A stretch of 62,620 nucleotides of DNA from Rhodobacter sp. (GCA_016704435.1 JADJAB010000015.1:1-62620); one strand, 5' to 3'; positions 18,040-27,723 are shown, counted from the stretch's first letter. Translations and numbers: made by a program. The notes: generated by a model not told the origin, from the sequence alone.

Positions 18040-20808
18040 ATGAGCCTTGCCGCCCGCATCACCCGCCAGCCTCTTGCCTTCGACGCCGATGCGGCGTCGG
18101 ATACTGGCGCCGAATTCGCCGACCTTGCGGCGGCAAGCCGCGGGCTTCTGGCCGTGGTGGCGGGTTGTTCGCCCTATCTCAAGGGGCTGATGACGCGCGA
18201 GGCCGACTGGCTGCGCGATACCCTTGAGGCCGAGCCGGAGGCCGCGCTGGCGGCCGTGCTGGCCAGTCTGGGCGAAGTGCCGCTGGAGACCTTGGGCACG
18301 GCGCTGCGGCAGGCCAAGCGGCGTGTGGCCCTGCTGGCCGGCCTGTGCGATCTGGGCGGCGTCTGGCCGCTGGAGACGGTGACCGGCGCGCTGACGGCGT
18401 TGGCCGACCGGGCGGTGGACCTCTGCCTCGGTCGTCTGGTGGCCGAGGAGATCCGCCGCGCCAAGCTGCCGGGGACGGTGCCGGAGGATGCCGCGACGGC
18501 GGGCGGCATGGTGGCGCTGGCGATGGGCAAGATGGGGGCGGGAGAGCTGAACTACTCGTCCGACATCGACCTGATCTGCCTTTTCGACGACGAGCGATAT
18601 GGTGAGGACGCGGGCGAGGCCCGTGCCGCCTTCATCCGTGTCACCCGCAAGATGGCAGCACTTCTGGGCGATGTCACCGACGCGGGCTATGTCTTCCGCA
18701 CCGATCTGCGCCTGCGCCCCGATGCCAGCGTGACGCCGGTCTGCCTGTCGATGTCGGCGGCCGAAGCCTATTACGAGGCCGAGGGCCGCACCTGGGAGCG
18801 CGCGGCCTATATCAAGGCGCGGCCCTGTGCCGGCGACCTGGCGGCGGGCGCGCGTTTCCTGAAGGCGCTGACGCCCTTCGTCTGGCGCAAGCATCTGGAT
18901 TTCGCCGCCATCCAGGACGCCCATGACATGCGCCTGCGCATCCGCGACCACCGCGGGCTGCACGGGCCGATCACGGTCGAGGGCCATGACATGAAGCTGG
19001 GCCCGGGGGGTATCCGCGAGATCGAGTTCTTCACCCAGACCCGTCAGCTGATCGCCGGTGGCCGCGACCCCGATCTGCGCGACCGCACCACCGTCGGCGG
19101 GCTGGCCGCGCTGGCCGCAAAGGGCTGGGCGCCGCCGGACGTCGCGGCGGAGTTGACCGCGCTCTACCGTGCCCACCGCGAGGTCGAGCATCGCTTGCAG
19201 ATGGTGAACGACGCGCAGACCCATGCGATGCCGGCAACGGCCGAGGGCGTGGCCCGGATCGCGGCCTTCTGCGGCGCGGCCGAGGCGGCCTTCCGCACCG
19301 GCCTCCTGGACCGGCTGGCGCGCACCGACCGGCTGACCGAAGGCTTCTTTGCGCCAGGCGAGGCGGAAGAGGGGCCGGAGTTGTCCGACCACGCCCGCGG
19401 CATCGTCGAGGGCTGGCGGCACTATCCCTGCCTGCGCTCGACCCGCGCGCGGGCGATCTTCCGCCGTCTGCGGCCGCGCCTCTTGAAGGACCTGGCGCGG
19501 GCGGCGAACCCGGACGAGGCGCTGGTGGCGCTGGACGGTTTCCTGTCGGGCCTGCCCTCGGGGGTGCAGATTTTCTCGCTGTTCGAGGCCAACCCGACGC
19601 TGGTCGAGCTGATCATCGACATCGCCGGCACCTCGCCGGCGCTGGCCCGGCACCTGAGCCGCAATGCCGCGGTGCTGGATGCGGTGATCGGCGGCAGTTT
19701 CTGGGCGCCGTGGCCTGGCGTGGCGGGGCTGGTCGCCGATCTGGGCAAGCAACTGCAGGAGGCGGGCGACTACGAGGCGCGGCTGGATACCGCCCGGCGC
19801 TGGATGAAGGAATGGCATTTCCGCGTCGGGGTGCATCACCTGCGCGGGCTGGCGGATGCGTTCGAGGCCGCGAAAAGCTATGCCGATCTGGCCGAGGCGG
19901 TGATCGCCGGCCTGTGGCCGGTGGTGCTGGCGGAATTCGCCGGCCGGCATGGGGCGGCGCCGGGGCGGGGGGCGGTGCTCCTCGGCATGGGCTCGTTGGG
20001 GGCGGGGCGGCTGAACGCGGGGTCCGACCTCGACCTGATCCTGATCTACGACGCCGCGGGGGTGGAGCAATCCGACGGTCGCCGCCCCCTGCCGACGCGC
20101 AGCTACTTCGCCCGGTTGACGCAGGCGATGGTCACCGCGCTGTCGGCACAGACCGCCGAGGGGCGGCTTTACGAGGTGGACGTGCGGCTGCGGCCGTCGG
20201 GGCGGGCAGGTGCGGTGGCGACCTCGATCGACGGCTGGCGCGACTATCAGCAGACCGAGGCCTGGACCTGGGAGCATCTGGCGCTGACGCGTGCGCGGGT
20301 GATGGCGGGGGATCCGGGTCTCGCGGGCGAAGTGGAGACCTGCCGCCGTGCCGTTCTGGCCGACAAGGGCGGTGCGGCGCGGGTGCGGCCGGACGTGGCA
20401 GAGATGCGCGACAGGCTGGCCGAGGCCAAGCCCGCGACAGAGGCCTGGGAGGCGAAGAACGGCCCCGGCCGGTTGATGGACATCGAGCTTTGCGCCGAGA
20501 TGGCGGCGCTGATCGCGGCCAATCCGGCCCGCCAGGTGGAACGGCAGATCGGCTCGAAAGGGGTGCTGGCGGCGGCGGATCAGGCGGTCTTGCTGGACGC
20601 CTACCGGCTGTTGTGGCGACTGCATTGCAGTGCGCGGCTGCTGACTGACCGGTCGCTGGAGCCGGACGCCCTGGGCGAAGGGGGGCGGGCCTTCCTGCTG
20701 CGCGAAACCGGCGAGGCGACGGTCGCGGCGCTGTCGGCGCGGCTGGCGCGCGCGGTTTCGCTTGCCGAAGGCGTGATCGCGCGGCAGGTTGGACCGGGGC
20801 AGGGCTGA
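18040..20808 (+). CDS. glnE: Bifunctional glutamine synthetase adenylyltransferase/deadenylase
   Basis: GlnE adds or removes AMP on glutamine synthetase in response to PII and glutamine. The 922-residue product has both nucleotidyltransferase domains: the N-terminal deadenylylase with GELNYSSDIDLICLFDD (about residues 168-184) and the C-terminal adenylylase with GAGRLNAGSDLDLILIYD (about residues 655-672), plus the linking regulatory region. Start ATG 18040 (MSLAARITRQPLAF) was chosen over much longer upstream readings, which enter repeat DNA. The stop overlaps the next start (TGATG). Confidence 0.95.
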   Translation: MSLAARITRQPLAFDADAASDTGAEFADLAAASRGLLAVVAGCSPYLKGLMTREADWLRDTLEAEPEAALAAVLASLGEVPLETLGTALRQAKRRVALLAGLCDLGGVWPLETVTGALTALADRAVDLCLGRLVAEEIRRAKLPGTVPEDAATAGGMVALAMGKMGAGELNYSSDIDLICLFDDERYGEDAGEARAAFIRVTRKMAALLGDVTDAGYVFRTDLRLRPDASVTPVCLSMSAAEAYYEAEGRTWERAAYIKARPCAGDLAAGARFLKALTPFVWRKHLDFAAIQDAHDMRLRIRDHRGLHGPITVEGHDMKLGPGGIREIEFFTQTRQLIAGGRDPDLRDRTTVGGLAALAAKGWAPPDVAAELTALYRAHREVEHRLQMVNDAQTHAMPATAEGVARIAAFCGAAEAAFRTGLLDRLARTDRLTEGFFAPGEAEEGPELSDHARGIVEGWRHYPCLRSTRARAIFRRLRPRLLKDLARAANPDEALVALDGFLSGLPSGVQIFSLFEANPTLVELIIDIAGTSPALARHLSRNAAVLDAVIGGSFWAPWPGVAGLVADLGKQLQEAGDYEARLDTARRWMKEWHFRVGVHHLRGLADAFEAAKSYADLAEAVIAGLWPVVLAEFAGRHGAAPGRGAVLLGMGSLGAGRLNAGSDLDLILIYDAAGVEQSDGRRPLPTRSYFARLTQAMVTALSAQTAEGRLYEVDVRLRPSGRAGAVATSIDGWRDYQQTEAWTWEHLALTRARVMAGDPGLAGEVETCRRAVLADKGGAARVRPDVAEMRDRLAEAKPATEAWEAKNGPGRLMDIELCAEMAALIAANPARQVERQIGSKGVLAAADQAVLLDAYRLLWRLHCSARLLTDRSLEPDALGEGGRAFLLRETGEATVAALSARLARAVSLAEGVIARQVGPGQG

Positions 20809-21116
20809 TGGGGAGACGCGCTTTGCGGCTGGAAGAGGCGGACCCGAAAGGGCTGGTGCGGGAAAGCTACCGGATCGACGGGATCACACCGGGCGAGTGC
20901 CGGTCGATCTTCGTCGACTGGGCGTTGAGCCTGCCGGTGGGAAGGTCGACCCCCGATGCGCTGCGCGCGCTGATCGCGCATTATGCGCTGGCCGAGCCGG
21001 ACCATCCGATGAGCCCGGTACTCGAGGCCGGGCTGGCCGCACCGGATCGGACCGGGCGCCGCGGCGGGCGCGGCGCGCGAATCCGCTCCCCCCAGGCGGA
21101 CGAAGGCGCGGGCTGA
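20808..21116 (+). CDS. Small hypothetical protein downstream of glnE
   Basis: This 102-residue, soluble-looking product begins within the glnE stop (TGATG overlap), which implies translational coupling. The middle (SYRIDGITPGECRSIFVDWALSLP, then ALRALIAHYALAEPDHPMSPVL) looks like a folded helical core. The tail is Arg/Gly-rich and low-complexity. I do not recognise a family. The tight overlap is the main support for its being real. Confidence 0.65.
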   Translation: MGRRALRLEEADPKGLVRESYRIDGITPGECRSIFVDWALSLPVGRSTPDALRALIAHYALAEPDHPMSPVLEAGLAAPDRTGRRGGRGARIRSPQADEGAG

Positions 21117-21227
21117 GCCTGCCGAAGCGGAGCAGGCGCGGCAATCAGGGTTTGCAGGCTCGGCAGGGCTTGCCGACTCGGGCTGTTCCCTGTTGTGATC
21201 CTGCCGAACGGCAACCGGAGGATGATC

Positions 21228-21614
21228 ATGGACCGAACAGCCTGGATCTGCAGTATCGCGCTGGCCTTCGCCGCACCGTCCATGGCGCGGGCGGCGTTGG
21301 ACCCCTGCGCCTATGACACGCTGGTCCGACAGGCCGACAGCGTGGTGCAGATCGCCGAAATCTCGGTCACCCGAGAGCCGTTTGCGTCTTTCCGGGGCGA
21401 CCTGCACGAGGGCGACGCTGTCACGGTTCAGGTCGGTTGCGAATGGGATGGCACGGAGGGCCCGAGAGCCTACCAGGACCGCGCCGCGCTGGAAGCCGCC
21501 GCCTTGATCGAGCTTCATCTGGTCGGCGGCGCGGTGGCGGGCCAGGGTGCCGGTCTGGAAATCCTTGACGCCGCCCGCAAGGGCGAGATGTCCTACGACT
21601 GGAACTGCGACTGA
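21228..21614 (+). CDS. Small exported hypothetical protein
   Basis: A 128-residue product with a clear signal peptide (MDRTAWICSIALAFAAPSMARA) and a mature part containing two Cys, one near the new N-terminus (DPCAYD) and one in VQVGCEWDG, with a third at the C-terminus (NWNCD-like ending YDWNCD). These could form a periplasmic disulfide. ATG 21228 is preferred over 21222 and an earlier start because CCGGAGG lies 6-7 bases before it. No family is recognised. Confidence 0.65.
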   Translation: MDRTAWICSIALAFAAPSMARAALDPCAYDTLVRQADSVVQIAEISVTREPFASFRGDLHEGDAVTVQVGCEWDGTEGPRAYQDRAALEAAALIELHLVGGAVAGQGAGLEILDAARKGEMSYDWNCD

Positions 21615-21639
21615 AGGCAGAGACGCGGCAGGGCAGGCC

Positions 21640-22104
21640 CTACGCCCGCGCCGCGGCCTCCAGCGCGGGGCCGTCCAGCTTTACCATCTGCAGCATCGCA
21701 TCGGTCACCCGCCGCGCCTGGGCGGCATCCCTCGTCTGCATCAGCTGGATCAGGACCCGCGGGATGATCTGCCAGCTGACGCCGAAACGGTCGGTCAGCC
21801 AGCCGCAGCGCATTGCCGCGCCGCCGTCCAGCAGGGCTTCCCAAAGCCGGTCGACCTGGTCTTGCGTGTCGAGATGGACCTCGATCGAGGCGGCGGGGGA
21901 CAGGCTGCAATGCGGGCCGCCGTTCAGGAAGGTGAAGCGCTGGCCGGCAAGGCTGAGGTGGACGAGGAAAGCGCGCGAGGGATCGGAGCGGTCGGGGAAG
22001 ACCTGCAGCAGGTCCGAGCCGGGGATCAGCCGGACATAGGCCCGCGCGGCCTCTTCGGCGCGGTCGGCGAACCAAAGGCAGGTCTGGACGCTGGGCACGG
22101 ACAT
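21640..22104 (-). CDS. VOC family (PhnB/glyoxalase-like) protein
   Basis: The 154-residue protein has the PhnB-type vicinal-oxygen-chelate fold: an N-terminal TCLWFADRAEEAARAYVRLIP strand-helix, FLNGGPHCSLSPAASIEVHLDTQDQVDRLWEAL in shortened form, and WLTDRFGVSWQIIPRVL. The ending QARRVTDAMLQMVKLD is typical of this group. Such proteins are often mislabelled 3-demethylubiquinone methyltransferase; no methyltransferase motif is present. Substrate is unknown. It stands between a convergent exported protein and the divergent sugar-acid genes. Confidence 0.85.
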   Translation of the reverse strand: MSVPSVQTCLWFADRAEEAARAYVRLIPGSDLLQVFPDRSDPSRAFLVHLSLAGQRFTFLNGGPHCSLSPAASIEVHLDTQDQVDRLWEALLDGGAAMRCGWLTDRFGVSWQIIPRVLIQLMQTRDAAQARRVTDAMLQMVKLDGPALEAAARA

Positions 22105-22162
22105 GACGGACCCCCTGGCAGCATGGGCATATTGCCCATTCTACGCCTCGGCGGCGGTGTTG

Positions 22163-22804
22163 TCATGCGCGCAGCGCGCGCGCGCCGGCCGCCAGCGCGG
22201 TGATCGCGGCCCAATCGCCGCGCACCATCGCCTCTTTCGGCGCGACCCAGCTGCCGCCGACGCAAAGGACGGTCTTCAGGCCCAGATAGTCGGCGGCGTT
22301 CTTCAGCCCGATGCCGCCGGTGGGGCAGAACGACACCTGCGGAATCGGCGATCCGATGGATTTCAGGAAGGCCGCGCCACCGGATTGTTCGGCCGGGAAG
22401 AACTTCTGCACCGTATAGCCCCGTTCCAGGAGCGCCATGACCTCGGACGCGGTGACCGCGCCGGGCAGCAGCGGCAGGTCGAATTCGGCGCAGGCCTCGA
22501 TCAGGGCGGGGGTGGAGCCGGGCGAGACGCCGAAGGTGGCGCCCGCCAGCTTTGCCGCCTTGACGTCGGCACGGGTCAGAAGCGTGCCTGCGCCGACGAC
22601 ACCGCCCGGAACCTCTGCCATCGCCCGGATCGCATCCAGCGCGGCAGGCGTGCGCAGCGTTACCTCCAGCGCGGGCAGGCCACCCTTGACCAGCGCCTGC
22701 GCCAGCGGGGCCGCATGGGCGATGTCGTCGATCACCAGCACTGGCACCACGGGGGCGAGGCGGCAGATCTCGGCGGCTTTCAGGGATTGCTCGGCAGGGG
22801 TCAT
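22163..22804 (-). CDS. eda: 2-dehydro-3-deoxy-phosphogluconate (KDPG) aldolase
   Basis: Eda splits KDPG into pyruvate and glyceraldehyde-3-phosphate, the last step of the Entner-Doudoroff pathway. The 213-residue length fits the family. The catalytic Glu lies in LEVTLRTPAAL, and the Schiff-base Lys is in VQKFFPAEQSGG. GAGTLLTRADV and CPTGGIGLKNA are further conserved stretches. It is the second gene after edd, separated by 153 bases that contain a dispersed repeat. Confidence 0.95.
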   Translation of the reverse strand: MTPAEQSLKAAEICRLAPVVPVLVIDDIAHAAPLAQALVKGGLPALEVTLRTPAALDAIRAMAEVPGGVVGAGTLLTRADVKAAKLAGATFGVSPGSTPALIEACAEFDLPLLPGAVTASEVMALLERGYTVQKFFPAEQSGGAAFLKSIGSPIPQVSFCPTGGIGLKNAADYLGLKTVLCVGGSWVAPKEAMVRGDWAAITALAAGARALRA

Positions 22805-22893
22805 GGTGCTTCTCCTTTGGGCGTCGGGTCGGGTGGACGGGGCAGGAACCTTCCGCGCGAAATCATCTGCACCGGGACGACGAAGATCTGCAG

Positions 22894-22915
22894 CTTCATC
22901 TTGGCAGAAATACTC
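22894..22915 (-). repeat. Dispersed GAGTATTT-type repeat between edd and eda
   Basis: The minus strand reads GGGAGTATTTCTGCCAAG followed by ATGAAGCTG, the same core as at 8965, 13471, 59335 and 61898. It lies within the edd-eda transcription unit, about 90 bases before the eda start. Confidence 0.75.
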
Positions 22916-22957
22916 CCGTCGGAGACGAAGGGTGAGGCCGGGTGCGCGGCCGGAAGG

Positions 22958-24762
22958 TCACACCACCACGGCGGCCCCGGTGTCGGCCGAGCCGACCGAG
23001 CGGCGGAAGACCTCGAAAAGCTCGCGCCCGATGCCGTGGCTGTTGGCCGCAAGGTCGGCGGTGACCGGGGTGCGGCTGTCGAAGCCCTCGGCCAGCACGG
23101 CAAGCGTGCCCGCCCCGCATCCAGCCGGACGATATCGCCATCGCGCAGCCGGGCCAAGGGCCCGCCGCAGGCCGCCTCGGGGGTCAGGTGGATCGCGGCC
23201 GGCACCTTGCCGGAGGCGCCCGACATCCGACCATCGGTCACCAGCGCCACCTTCAGCCCGCGATCCTGCAGCACCGACAGCGTCGGTGTCAGCGCGTGCA
23301 GTTCCGGCATGCCGTTGGCCTGCGGCCCCTGGAAGCGCACGACGACGACCGTATCGGAGGTGAACTCGCCCGCCTTGAAGGCGGCCTTTACGGCGTCCTG
23401 GCTGTGGAAAATGCGGGCCGGCGCCTCGATCACATGCCGCTCGGGCGCGACGGCCGAGACCTTGATGACGCCGCGGCCAAGGTTGCCGGACAGCTGCTTC
23501 AGCCCGCCGGTCCTGGCAAAGGGCTGCGCGGCCGGGCGCAGGATGCGGTCGTTCAGCGTCTGCGAGGGGCCGTCGTGCCAGGCCAGCTTGCCGCCCTTCA
23601 GCGTGGCTTCCTGGCGGTAATGGGCCAGCCCGTCGCCCGCCACGGTGCGCACATCGGCGTGCAGCAGGCCTGCATCGAGAAGCTGGCCGATCAGGAATTG
23701 CAGGCCACCGGCGGCGTGGAAATGGTTCACGTCGGCCAATCCGTTGGGATAGACCTTGGCCATCAGCGGCACCACGTCCGAAAGCTCGGCGAAATCCTGC
23801 AGGTCGAGATGCACTCCGCTGGCCCGCGCCATCGCCGGCAGGTGCAGCACCAGATTGGTCGAGCCACCCGTCGCCATCAGCCCGACGATGCCGTTGACAT
23901 AGGCGCGCTCGTCGAGGATCTCGCCCGCCGGGCGGAAATCGTTGCCCAGGGCGGTAATCGCAGCCGCGCGGGTGACGGCGGCCAGCGTCAGCGCTTCACG
24001 CAAAGGCGTGCCGGGGTTGATGAAGCTGGCGCCGGGCAGGTGCAGGCCCATGAACTCCATCAGCATCTGGTTGGTATTGGCGGTGCCGTAGAAGGTGCAG
24101 GTGCCGGCACCGTGATAACTGGCCATTTCGGCCACCATCAGCTCTTCGCGGCTGGCCTTGCCCTCGGCATAGGCGTTGCGAACGGCGGATTTCTGGTCGT
24201 TGGGCAGGCCCGAGGTCATCGGCCCGGCCGGCACGAACACCGCCGGGACATGGCCGAAGGTGGCGGCGGCGATGATCAGGCCGGGCACGATCTTGTCGCA
24301 GACGCCCAGGTGGAGGGCGGCGTCGAAGGTGTTGTGCGACAGTGCTACACCCGCTGCCAGCGCGATCACGTCGCGCGAAAACAGCGACAGCTCCATCCCC
24401 GGCTGGCCCTGCGTCACGCCATCGCACATCGCCGGCACGCCGCCGGCCACCTGTGCCGTGGCACCGGCCTGGCGGGCGGCGTCGCGGATCAGCGCGGGGT
24501 AGCTTTCATAGGGCTGATGCGCCGAAAGCATGTCGTTATAGGCGGTGACGATGCCGATGTTCGGGACGCGGGCCGCAGCCAGAGCGGCCTTGTCGGCGCC
24601 CATCGCGGCATAGGCATGGGCCTGGTTGCCGCAGGAAAGATGCGCCCGCGCCGGACCCGCATCTGCCGCGCGGCGGATCCGCTCGAGATAGGCGCTGCGC
24701 GTCGCCTCGGAGCGGGTGCGGATACGGTCGGTGACGCGGGCGATGGTGGCATTCAGGGTCAT
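22958..24762 (-). pseudogene. edd: Phosphogluconate dehydratase (Edd), frameshift near the C-terminus
   Basis: Edd is the [4Fe-4S] enzyme that dehydrates 6-phosphogluconate to KDPG. From ATG 24762 (MTLNATIARVTDRIRTR) the family sequence is intact, with CGNQAHAYAAMG, MCDGVTQG and LGVCDKIVPGL supplying the cluster ligands. At about 23107-23118 (a GC run, GCCCGCCCCGC) one base is missing. The correct frame continues AGTLAVLAEGFDSRTPV through RRSVGSADTGAAVV to the stop at 22958. Unrepaired, the frame runs on through the spacer to 22801. The repaired length is about 601 residues. Loss of edd beside an intact eda would be odd, so a sequencing error is likely. Confidence 0.88.
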
Positions 24763-25152
24763 GGTTTTGCCTCTGGCGGCTGCGGGTCGGGTGCGGGTCG
24801 GGTCGGTTGTGGGGCGGGCTTCTTGTAACAAATGCTGTTAGCGCTAACAAGTCGATTGTTCCCAAGTCATCCTAGCACGACCGGGCCGGAAAGGGGTGCG
24901 GGCAGGCGGAGGTCGGCGCGCGGAGGCAATACGGGGGCATTGGTGCCACCACGGAAACGATCTTGCCGCGAGCGCGGCCTTTGCGGCCGGCGCCGGCTGG
25001 AAATGCCCGGCACAACGGGCCAGCGTTGTTCCTGTTACCATGACGATTCCGCGGTATCACCGCATTCCCAGCCCAATACTGCCGCATTTGACTATCATTC
25101 TAATGGTCGATCGGGGCGAAGACCTTTCGCCCGCGTTTCGGAGGAAACCGAG
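24763..25152. other. Divergent 390-bp intergenic region between edd and a lipoprotein gene
   Basis: The region carries the edd-side regulatory palindrome at 24836-24849 and presumably promoters in both directions. The right end has GGAGG a few bases before the lipoprotein start at 25153. No supported gene is seen inside. Confidence 0.6.
24836..24849. promoter_or_regulatory. LacI-family operator upstream of edd-eda
   Basis: TGTTAGCGCTAACA is a perfect 14-bp palindrome with the central CG expected of LacI/GalR-family operators. It lies 74-87 bases upstream of the edd ATG, where a sugar-acid-responsive repressor would act on the edd-eda unit. The regulator gene is not in the window. Confidence 0.7.
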
Positions 25153-25860
25153 ATGAAGACGATGAAGACCGTGAAATCCCTTGTGTCGCTTGGTCTTGTG
25201 CTTGCGCTTTCGGCCTGTGTCGCGCCCGAAAGCGCCTCGCGCTCGGCCGGACCTAACGGGGTGACCCTGGCCACCCAGGGCCGCCTGGCCCCGATGGCCG
25301 TCGGCAAGAAGGTGGCGATCGCGCTGAACGTCACCGAGGTGGTGATCAAGGTGCCGTCGTCGCTGCGCGTCAGCGAGGCCGACACCTATTATCCCAACGC
25401 CGACGTGGTCTGGCGCGGAGAGCCGCGCGGCAACCGGCTGCAACAGGTGCATGCCATCTTCACCGAAGCCGCAAGGCTTGGCACGGGCAAGCTGAAATCC
25501 GGTCTGCCGGTGGTGGCCGAGGTAGAGGTCACCCGGTTCCACTGCGTCACCGAAAAGACCCGCAACAGCATTGGCGGCACTCATTCGATGCATTTCATGC
25601 TGACCATCCGCCATGCCGAAACCGGCGAGATCCTGGACGGGCCGCGCGAAGTGATCGCCGACACCAAGGCCTCGGGCGGAAGCCGGGCGATCGCCGAGGA
25701 CTACGCCGGCCGCACCCAGCGCGTGGTGGTGGTGGAGCGGCTGGCCCAGGTGCTGCAGCATGAGCTGAAGGCGCTGACGGTGAACCCGGCGAAGTTCGGC
25801 CTGTCGGTGTCGATGTCGGAAACCGATCCGGGCGCGCTGGTGGTGTCGTCGATGAACTGA
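25153..25860 (+). CDS. Lipoprotein, DUF6778-like
   Basis: The 235-residue product has a lipoprotein signal ending LALSAC (Cys22), so it should be anchored to a membrane after lipidation. The rest is soluble and resembles Rhodobacterales DUF6778 proteins: VAIALNVTEVVIKVPSSLRVSEADTYYPNADVVW in part, then a VVAEVEVTRFHCVTEKTRNSIGG strand and HFMLTIRHAETGEIL. Function is unknown. GGAGG precedes the ATG. It is followed 50 bases later by rlmI. The DUF name is from memory and less certain than the lipoprotein call. Confidence 0.8.
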   Translation: MKTMKTVKSLVSLGLVLALSACVAPESASRSAGPNGVTLATQGRLAPMAVGKKVAIALNVTEVVIKVPSSLRVSEADTYYPNADVVWRGEPRGNRLQQVHAIFTEAARLGTGKLKSGLPVVAEVEVTRFHCVTEKTRNSIGGTHSMHFMLTIRHAETGEILDGPREVIADTKASGGSRAIAEDYAGRTQRVVVVERLAQVLQHELKALTVNPAKFGLSVSMSETDPGALVVSSMN

Positions 25861-25910
25861 CGGCGAACTGACGGCTTCCGCGCCAAATCGGAAACGGGTA
25901 AGGGGAGGGC

Positions 25911-27146
25911 ATGGAGCCCTCCCTTTCGCATTCCGCCCCACCCGCCGACGCGCCTTCGCGTCCTGTTGTCCGTCTGCGCCCCAAGGCCGAGGCGCGGGCG
26001 ATCCGCCATGGGTTCCCCTGGGTCTATGCCGATGAACTGGTGATGGACCGGCGCACGCAAGGCCTGGTGCCGGGAACGCTGGCGCTGCTGGAAGACAGCG
26101 AGCGCCGGCCACTGGGGCTGGTGACGGTGAACCCCACCTCGAAGATCGTGGCGCGGATGCTGGACCGCGATCCGGCGGCGGTGGTGGACGAGGCCTGGTT
26201 TGCGCTGCGGCTGGGTCGCGCGCTGGCCTTGCGCGACCGGCTTTTCGGCGCGCCCTTCTACCGGCTGGTCCATGCCGAGGCCGACGGGCTGCCCGGCTTG
26301 GTGATCGACCGCTTCGGCGATGTGGCGGTGGTGCAGCCCAATGCCGCCTGGGCCGAGGGGCATCTGGACGCACTGGTGGCGGCGCTGGTGGCGGTGACCG
26401 GGGTGGCTTGCGTCATCAAGAACGGCTCGGGCCGGGCGCGCGGGCTGGAAGGGCTGCCGGAAGAGACGCTGGTGGTGCATGGCTTGGCGCCTGCGGGGCC
26501 GATCGCGGTGCCGATGAACGGGGCCAGCTACATGGCCGACCTTGTGGGCGGGCAGAAGACCGGCCTTTTCTTCGACCAGCGTGACAACCATGCCTTTGCG
26601 GCGCGGCTGGCGCGCGGGGCGAAGGTGCTGGATGTTTTCACCCATGTCGGGGGCTTTGCGCTGGCCGCGCTGGCGGGTGGGGCAGAGCGGGCGCTGGCGG
26701 TGGATTCCTCGGTCGCCGCACTGGCGCTGGCGGAGGCGGGGGCAATGGCCTCGGGCTTTGCCGACAGGTTCGAGACGCGGGCAGGCGATGCCTTTGCGGT
26801 GCTGGAGGCGCTGGGGGCCGAAGGCGCGCGCTTCGATCTGGTGATCTGCGACCCGCCAGCCTTTGCACCCGCCAAACCGGCGCTGGAGGCGGGCCTGCGG
26901 GCCTATGAACGGCTGGCGCGGCTGGCCGCCCCGCTGGTGAACCCCGGCGGTTATCTGGTCTTGTGTTCGTGTTCGCATGCCGCCGATCTGTCCGCCTTCC
27001 GCAACGCCTGCGCGCGCGGCATCGGGCGCGGCGGGCGGCGCGGGCAGATCCTGCACACCGGCTTTGCCGCCGCCGACCATCCGGTGCTGCCGCAACTGGC
27101 GGAATCCTCTTATCTCAAGGCACTGGCCTTCCGGCTGGACTCCTAG
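25911..27146 (+). CDS. rlmI: 23S rRNA (cytosine-5) methyltransferase RlmI-like
   Basis: The 411-residue class I SAM-dependent methyltransferase has an N-terminal PUA-like region (RLRPKAEARAIRHGFPWVYADE), the EEHG-like middle domain (GLPGLVIDRFGDVAVVQ), and a Rossmann domain with VLDVFTHVGGFALAAL. CDPPAFAP and CSCSHAADL supply the base-positioning loop and the catalytic cysteine region of m5C RNA methyltransferases. The expected target is C1962-type cytosine in 23S rRNA, by homology. The next gene starts one base after its stop, so they are coupled. Confidence 0.88.
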   Translation: MEPSLSHSAPPADAPSRPVVRLRPKAEARAIRHGFPWVYADELVMDRRTQGLVPGTLALLEDSERRPLGLVTVNPTSKIVARMLDRDPAAVVDEAWFALRLGRALALRDRLFGAPFYRLVHAEADGLPGLVIDRFGDVAVVQPNAAWAEGHLDALVAALVAVTGVACVIKNGSGRARGLEGLPEETLVVHGLAPAGPIAVPMNGASYMADLVGGQKTGLFFDQRDNHAFAARLARGAKVLDVFTHVGGFALAALAGGAERALAVDSSVAALALAEAGAMASGFADRFETRAGDAFAVLEALGAEGARFDLVICDPPAFAPAKPALEAGLRAYERLARLAAPLVNPGGYLVLCSCSHAADLSAFRNACARGIGRGGRRGQILHTGFAAADHPVLPQLAESSYLKALAFRLDS

Positions 27147-27147
27147 G

Positions 27148-27723
27148 ATGATCCGTGTCCATCCCGCAAAAGCGGTCCTCGACGCCTGCGTGCTATACCC
27201 CACGGTCCTGCGCGAGATCTTGCAGGGCGCTGCCACGGCTGGGCTGTATCAGCCGGTGTTTTCCGACCGCATCCTGCGCGAATGGACCCGCGCCACCGCC
27301 AAGCTCGGCCCCGTCGCCCAGGCCCAGGCCGAGGGCGAGGCGGCACTGCTGCGCGCGGCCTTTCCCAAGGCGCTGATCCGCGACCAGCCGGGGCTGGAGG
27401 CGCGGCTTGTGCTGCCCGACCCCGACGACGTGCATGTGCTGGCCGTGGCCATCGCCGCCAGTGCCGATGCCATCGTGACCTTCAATGTGCAGGATTTTCC
27501 CGGCCATGTACTGGCTGCCGAAGGCATCACCCGCCGCGACCCCGACGGCTTCCTGTGGGAGATGCACTCGCATCACCCCGATGCCATGGCTGCCATCGTC
27601 GAGACCGTGCGGGAGAAGGCCGAGGCCATCTCCGGCCGCCCGGTCGATCTGAAACCGCTGCTCAAGCGGGCGAAACTGTTCCGGCTGGCCAAGGCGGTCG
27701 GCGGGGCCCTTCAGGCCGGCTGA
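27148..27723 (+). CDS. PIN-domain ribonuclease-like protein
   Basis: The 191-residue protein begins with the PIN nuclease core AVLDACVLYPTVLREIL (first acidic residue Asp) and continues with DPDDVHVLAVAIAASADAIVTFNVQDFP, which carries the later acidic metal ligands. This is the toxin-like PIN group. No antitoxin-sized partner lies next to it; it is instead coupled to rlmI, starting one base after that stop. It overlaps the convergent M48 protease gene by 13 bases. A housekeeping RNase role is as likely as a toxin role. Confidence 0.82.
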   Translation: MIRVHPAKAVLDACVLYPTVLREILQGAATAGLYQPVFSDRILREWTRATAKLGPVAQAQAEGEAALLRAAFPKALIRDQPGLEARLVLPDPDDVHVLAVAIAASADAIVTFNVQDFPGHVLAAEGITRRDPDGFLWEMHSHHPDAMAAIVETVREKAEAISGRPVDLKPLLKRAKLFRLAKAVGGALQAG

